Origin: a virus
Reading direction: 5' to 3' (one strand)
DNA: 58,573 bases
IMG/VR virus record: IMGVR_UViG_3300031857_000201
Location: 1-58,573 of that record
In this document: positions 56,690 through 58,573 of the stretch, piece by piece
Layout of the letters: each line of letters opens with the position of its first letter
Numbering within the stretch: position 1 is the first letter of the stretch
The notes under the pieces: model-generated
Seen by the model: only the letters and a program-made list of their open reading frames with translations
Databases searched by the model: none
What the model was told of the DNA's origin: nothing
Position numbers and translations under genes: made by a program

Positions 56690-58573
56690 TTATTGGTTTT
56701 GTAGCAGTGAAGTAGGTGGGGTAAAGTTACCGGTGTAACGAGCATAGCCACGGGTTACGCGAACATCTTGCATGTACCCTACAAAATACTCTAAAATTCC
56801 AGAATTATTAAGAGCGCCAACATAATTCAATGTGCCGGTCATCAAAGCAGTAGTGGAGGCAATGGCGGTACTCGTATAAACAGATGTGCCATTTATAAAA
56901 AGATTAAAAGTCCCACCTGACCTTACTACTGCAATGTGATTCCAAGTATTGGATGTTACCGTCCCTACTTCACTTGAAACGATAGCCCACGCGCCACCAG
57001 TAGTAGATACTAATAAATACGCTTTGTTGATGTTGAGACCAACTCTACATGCAGCAAAACTGTTCGCGTTAGCTCCTAAATATAATATAGTTTGAGCCGC
57101 TGACGAAGTTGTATATACCCAAGCTTCTGCCGTAAAATCTCCAAGAGTTCCAATTGATGCAGTAGGGCTGTTTAATACCAAATAATCACTGGTGCCATTA
57201 AACAACATTGATGAACCACCGAACTTATTTATCGCAGTACTGATTCTTGCGCCACCCACATTCTCCAGCACATTCTTGCCGGTCGTGTCTACGATGCCTG
57301 CGTTGGTGAAGTTGAGTAGAAGGTTTGCCGCACCTGCACTGACTGTCGTAGTAAATGGGGAAGTAGGAACAGTGTAAGTAGAGCCTGTGTATAAAGCACC
57401 GCCTTTTGTAACACGGACACCGCCGCAGTAACCATTAAAAAATAAGTTACTTCCACCGGATATCAGCGCACCACCGATGTATGTACTCCAAGTTCCGGTA
57501 TTTAAAGACCCTACAATAGTTTGCGTTGTCGCAGACCGTGTGCCATTCAAGTATCCGTAAAAAGTATTACCAGTTCTTACCAGCGCAATATGATTCCATG
57601 CGTTTGGAACTACAGCGCCAACATTGATCGTGTAATCAGTTGTTCCGCTGTATGGACGAACTCTTGCTGACCCACTAAGAATAAATATATTGTACTGAAG
57701 GCTAGTTCCAGTGGAAATATTTCCATTATTTCTAGTTACTATTGGTTGTTCTGCTGTAACTCCAGTAGCATAAAACCAACACTCAACAGTAAAATCGCCC
57801 GACGAAACATCCAGTGCAGCATTATCAGCAGCAGTCAAATAATCCCCCGTCCCATCAAAGTACCCACTGCCGCCTATCGTTGCTGGTGTGTAGGCGACGT
57901 TTGTTTGGAAAGGGCTGAAGGCTTGGACGGATGGGGTGCCAACAACGGTTATTGCAAATCCGAAGCCAGCATTAGCCGTCCCATTATCAACAAAACGGTT
58001 GGATTGGCAGGTTAGTAGTGATGTGTTGGTGATGTTGGTTAATGGTGTTGTGCTTGGGGTGAAGTTGCTGGTGTACAAGGCGGTTCCCTTCAGTACACGC
58101 AAGTTAGAGATGTAACCGTTTAAGAAACTTGCGCCAGCACTCGCCGCTATTTGTGGCGTATATGTACCAGCAAAAATGGTGTCAGTTCCAATGTTATAAG
58201 TTGAGCCTACCTGAACTCCGTTCATGAACAGATACAAGCTTGAACCACTTCTACAAGCGGCAACATGATACCAAGTGTTTGCACTAAGACTACTTAGATT
58301 GGCAACTGGATTTATATTTGTTGAACCGTTTGTCGTATAGCTAAAATATAACTGGTAAGAACCCGCATTGTTGTAGAAATAAAAAAACCAATCTTTTTGA
58401 GATGCATTATTCCATTTTGAAATAATTGTTGAAATGCCAGATGCAGCCGGAAGTGCCGCTAAATAAACCCATCCTTCGACAGTAAAGTTGCCGTTTCCAA
58501 ATTCAAGCGCAGTAGTGTCAGGTATTTGAATGTAATCAGTCGTTCCATTAAAAAAGTTACCCCACCCCGTCTG
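56690..58573 (-). CDS. LamG-domain fibre protein, C-terminal part (continues from 1-1720)
   Basis: This stretch is the remainder of the 1158-aa protein begun at 1720. It is open from the window end to the TAA at 56690 and holds further LamG modules (for example SGYFDGTGDYLTAADNAALD, GDFTVECWFY, HIALVRTGNTF, RVTKGGALYTG) and a final one ending in YARYTGNFTPPTSLLQNQ. An apparent start at 58237 is only an internal methionine. The stop is followed by small membrane-protein genes of the lysis block. Confidence 0.85.
   Translation of the reverse strand, partial: QTGWGNFFNGTTDYIQIPDTTALEFGNGNFTVEGWVYLAALPAASGISTIISKWNNASQKDWFFYFYNNAGSYQLYFSYTTNGSTNINPVANLSSLSANTWYHVAACRSGSSLYLFMNGVQVGSTYNIGTDTIFAGTYTPQIAASAGASFLNGYISNLRVLKGTALYTSNFTPSTTPLTNITNTSLLTCQSNRFVDNGTANAGFGFAITVVGTPSVQAFSPFQTNVAYTPATIGGSGYFDGTGDYLTAADNAALDVSSGDFTVECWFYATGVTAEQPIVTRNNGNISTGTSLQYNIFILSGSARVRPYSGTTDYTINVGAVVPNAWNHIALVRTGNTFYGYLNGTRSATTQTIVGSLNTGTWSTYIGGALISGGSNLFFNGYCGGVRVTKGGALYTGSTYTVPTSPFTTTVSAGAANLLLNFTNAGIVDTTGKNVLENVGGARISTAINKFGGSSMLFNGTSDYLVLNSPTASIGTLGDFTAEAWVYTTSSAAQTILYLGANANSFAACRVGLNINKAYLLVSTTGGAWAIVSSEVGTVTSNTWNHIAVVRSGGTFNLFINGTSVYTSTAIASTTALMTGTLNYVGALNNSGILEYFVGYMQDVRVTRGYARYTGNFTPPTSLLQNQ
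58447..58573. repeat. Terminal direct repeat, right copy (identical to 1-127)
   Basis: Exact duplicate of bases 1-127; see the left copy. Removing one copy leaves 58,446 bp. Confidence 0.95.

Noticed and set aside
58237-58237. Start codon of a separate 515-aa gene at 58237
   Set aside because: The frame stays open to the window end and continues in frame into 1-1720; Met here is internal.

Overview
The window is a tailed bacteriophage genome, assembled as one circular molecule. Its first 127 bases recur exactly as its last 127 (1-127 = 58447-58573), and a LamG fibre gene runs in frame across that join. The non-redundant genome is therefore 58,446 bp. A P22-like parts list points to a podovirus-type virion: large portal, gp4/gp11-like adaptors, a gp10-like stabiliser, big internal/ejection proteins, no tape measure, no tail-tube or sheath genes. 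An Rz/Rz1 spanin pair and a GH19 endolysin indicate a Gram-negative host. The style of the tail proteins suggests an aquatic environmental phage, but the host cannot be named from sequence. No integrase, RNA gene of a known class or CRISPR array was recognised; a lytic life style is the simplest reading.

The genome has two transcription arcs that diverge near 27.74-27.98 kb and converge near 42.8 kb. The minus arc (27739 down to 1, then from 58446 down to 42815; about 43.4 kb) starts with a primase/helicase. It then carries small and large terminase, an 1128-aa virion protein with a PcfJ-like patch, portal, a GroES-like co-chaperonin, scaffold, decoration protein and major capsid protein (followed by an intrinsic terminator). 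Next come small structural proteins, an adaptor with a discoidin-like insert and fibre genes, ending in two LamG fibres. Across the join it continues with small membrane proteins, the endolysin, two lipoproteins, a holin candidate, nested spanins, tail proteins and four internal/ejection proteins. It ends at tandem hairpin terminators at 42771-42829.

The plus arc (27977-42806) begins with small early proteins (membrane peptides, a zinc-ribbon protein, an XRE-like regulator). It continues with DUF932, a MazG-like NTP pyrophosphatase, family-A DNA polymerase, a Cas4/RecB-like nuclease with four cysteines, a VRR-NUC nuclease and an SNF2-type helicase. It then holds the most interesting cluster: a probable GT-B glycosyltransferase, a P-loop nucleotide kinase fused to a uracil-DNA-glycosylase-like domain, and a thymidylate-synthase homologue in which the residue equivalent to E. 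coli ThyA Asn177 is Asp. That substitution is the hallmark of dCMP hydroxymethylases. Together with the MazG-like protein the genes suggest that this phage makes hydroxymethylcytosine DNA and may glycosylate it.

Non-coding signals include five copies of a GGTTACA heptamer within 280 bp around an AT-rich island downstream of the primase (origin candidate), a palindromic operator inside two divergent promoter candidates, three promoters sharing a downstream CAyGTrGCA box, and a repeated TTGAAAGG ribosome-binding module at fixed distance from plus-arc start codons. No stretch longer than about 250 bp lacks a gene or signal.
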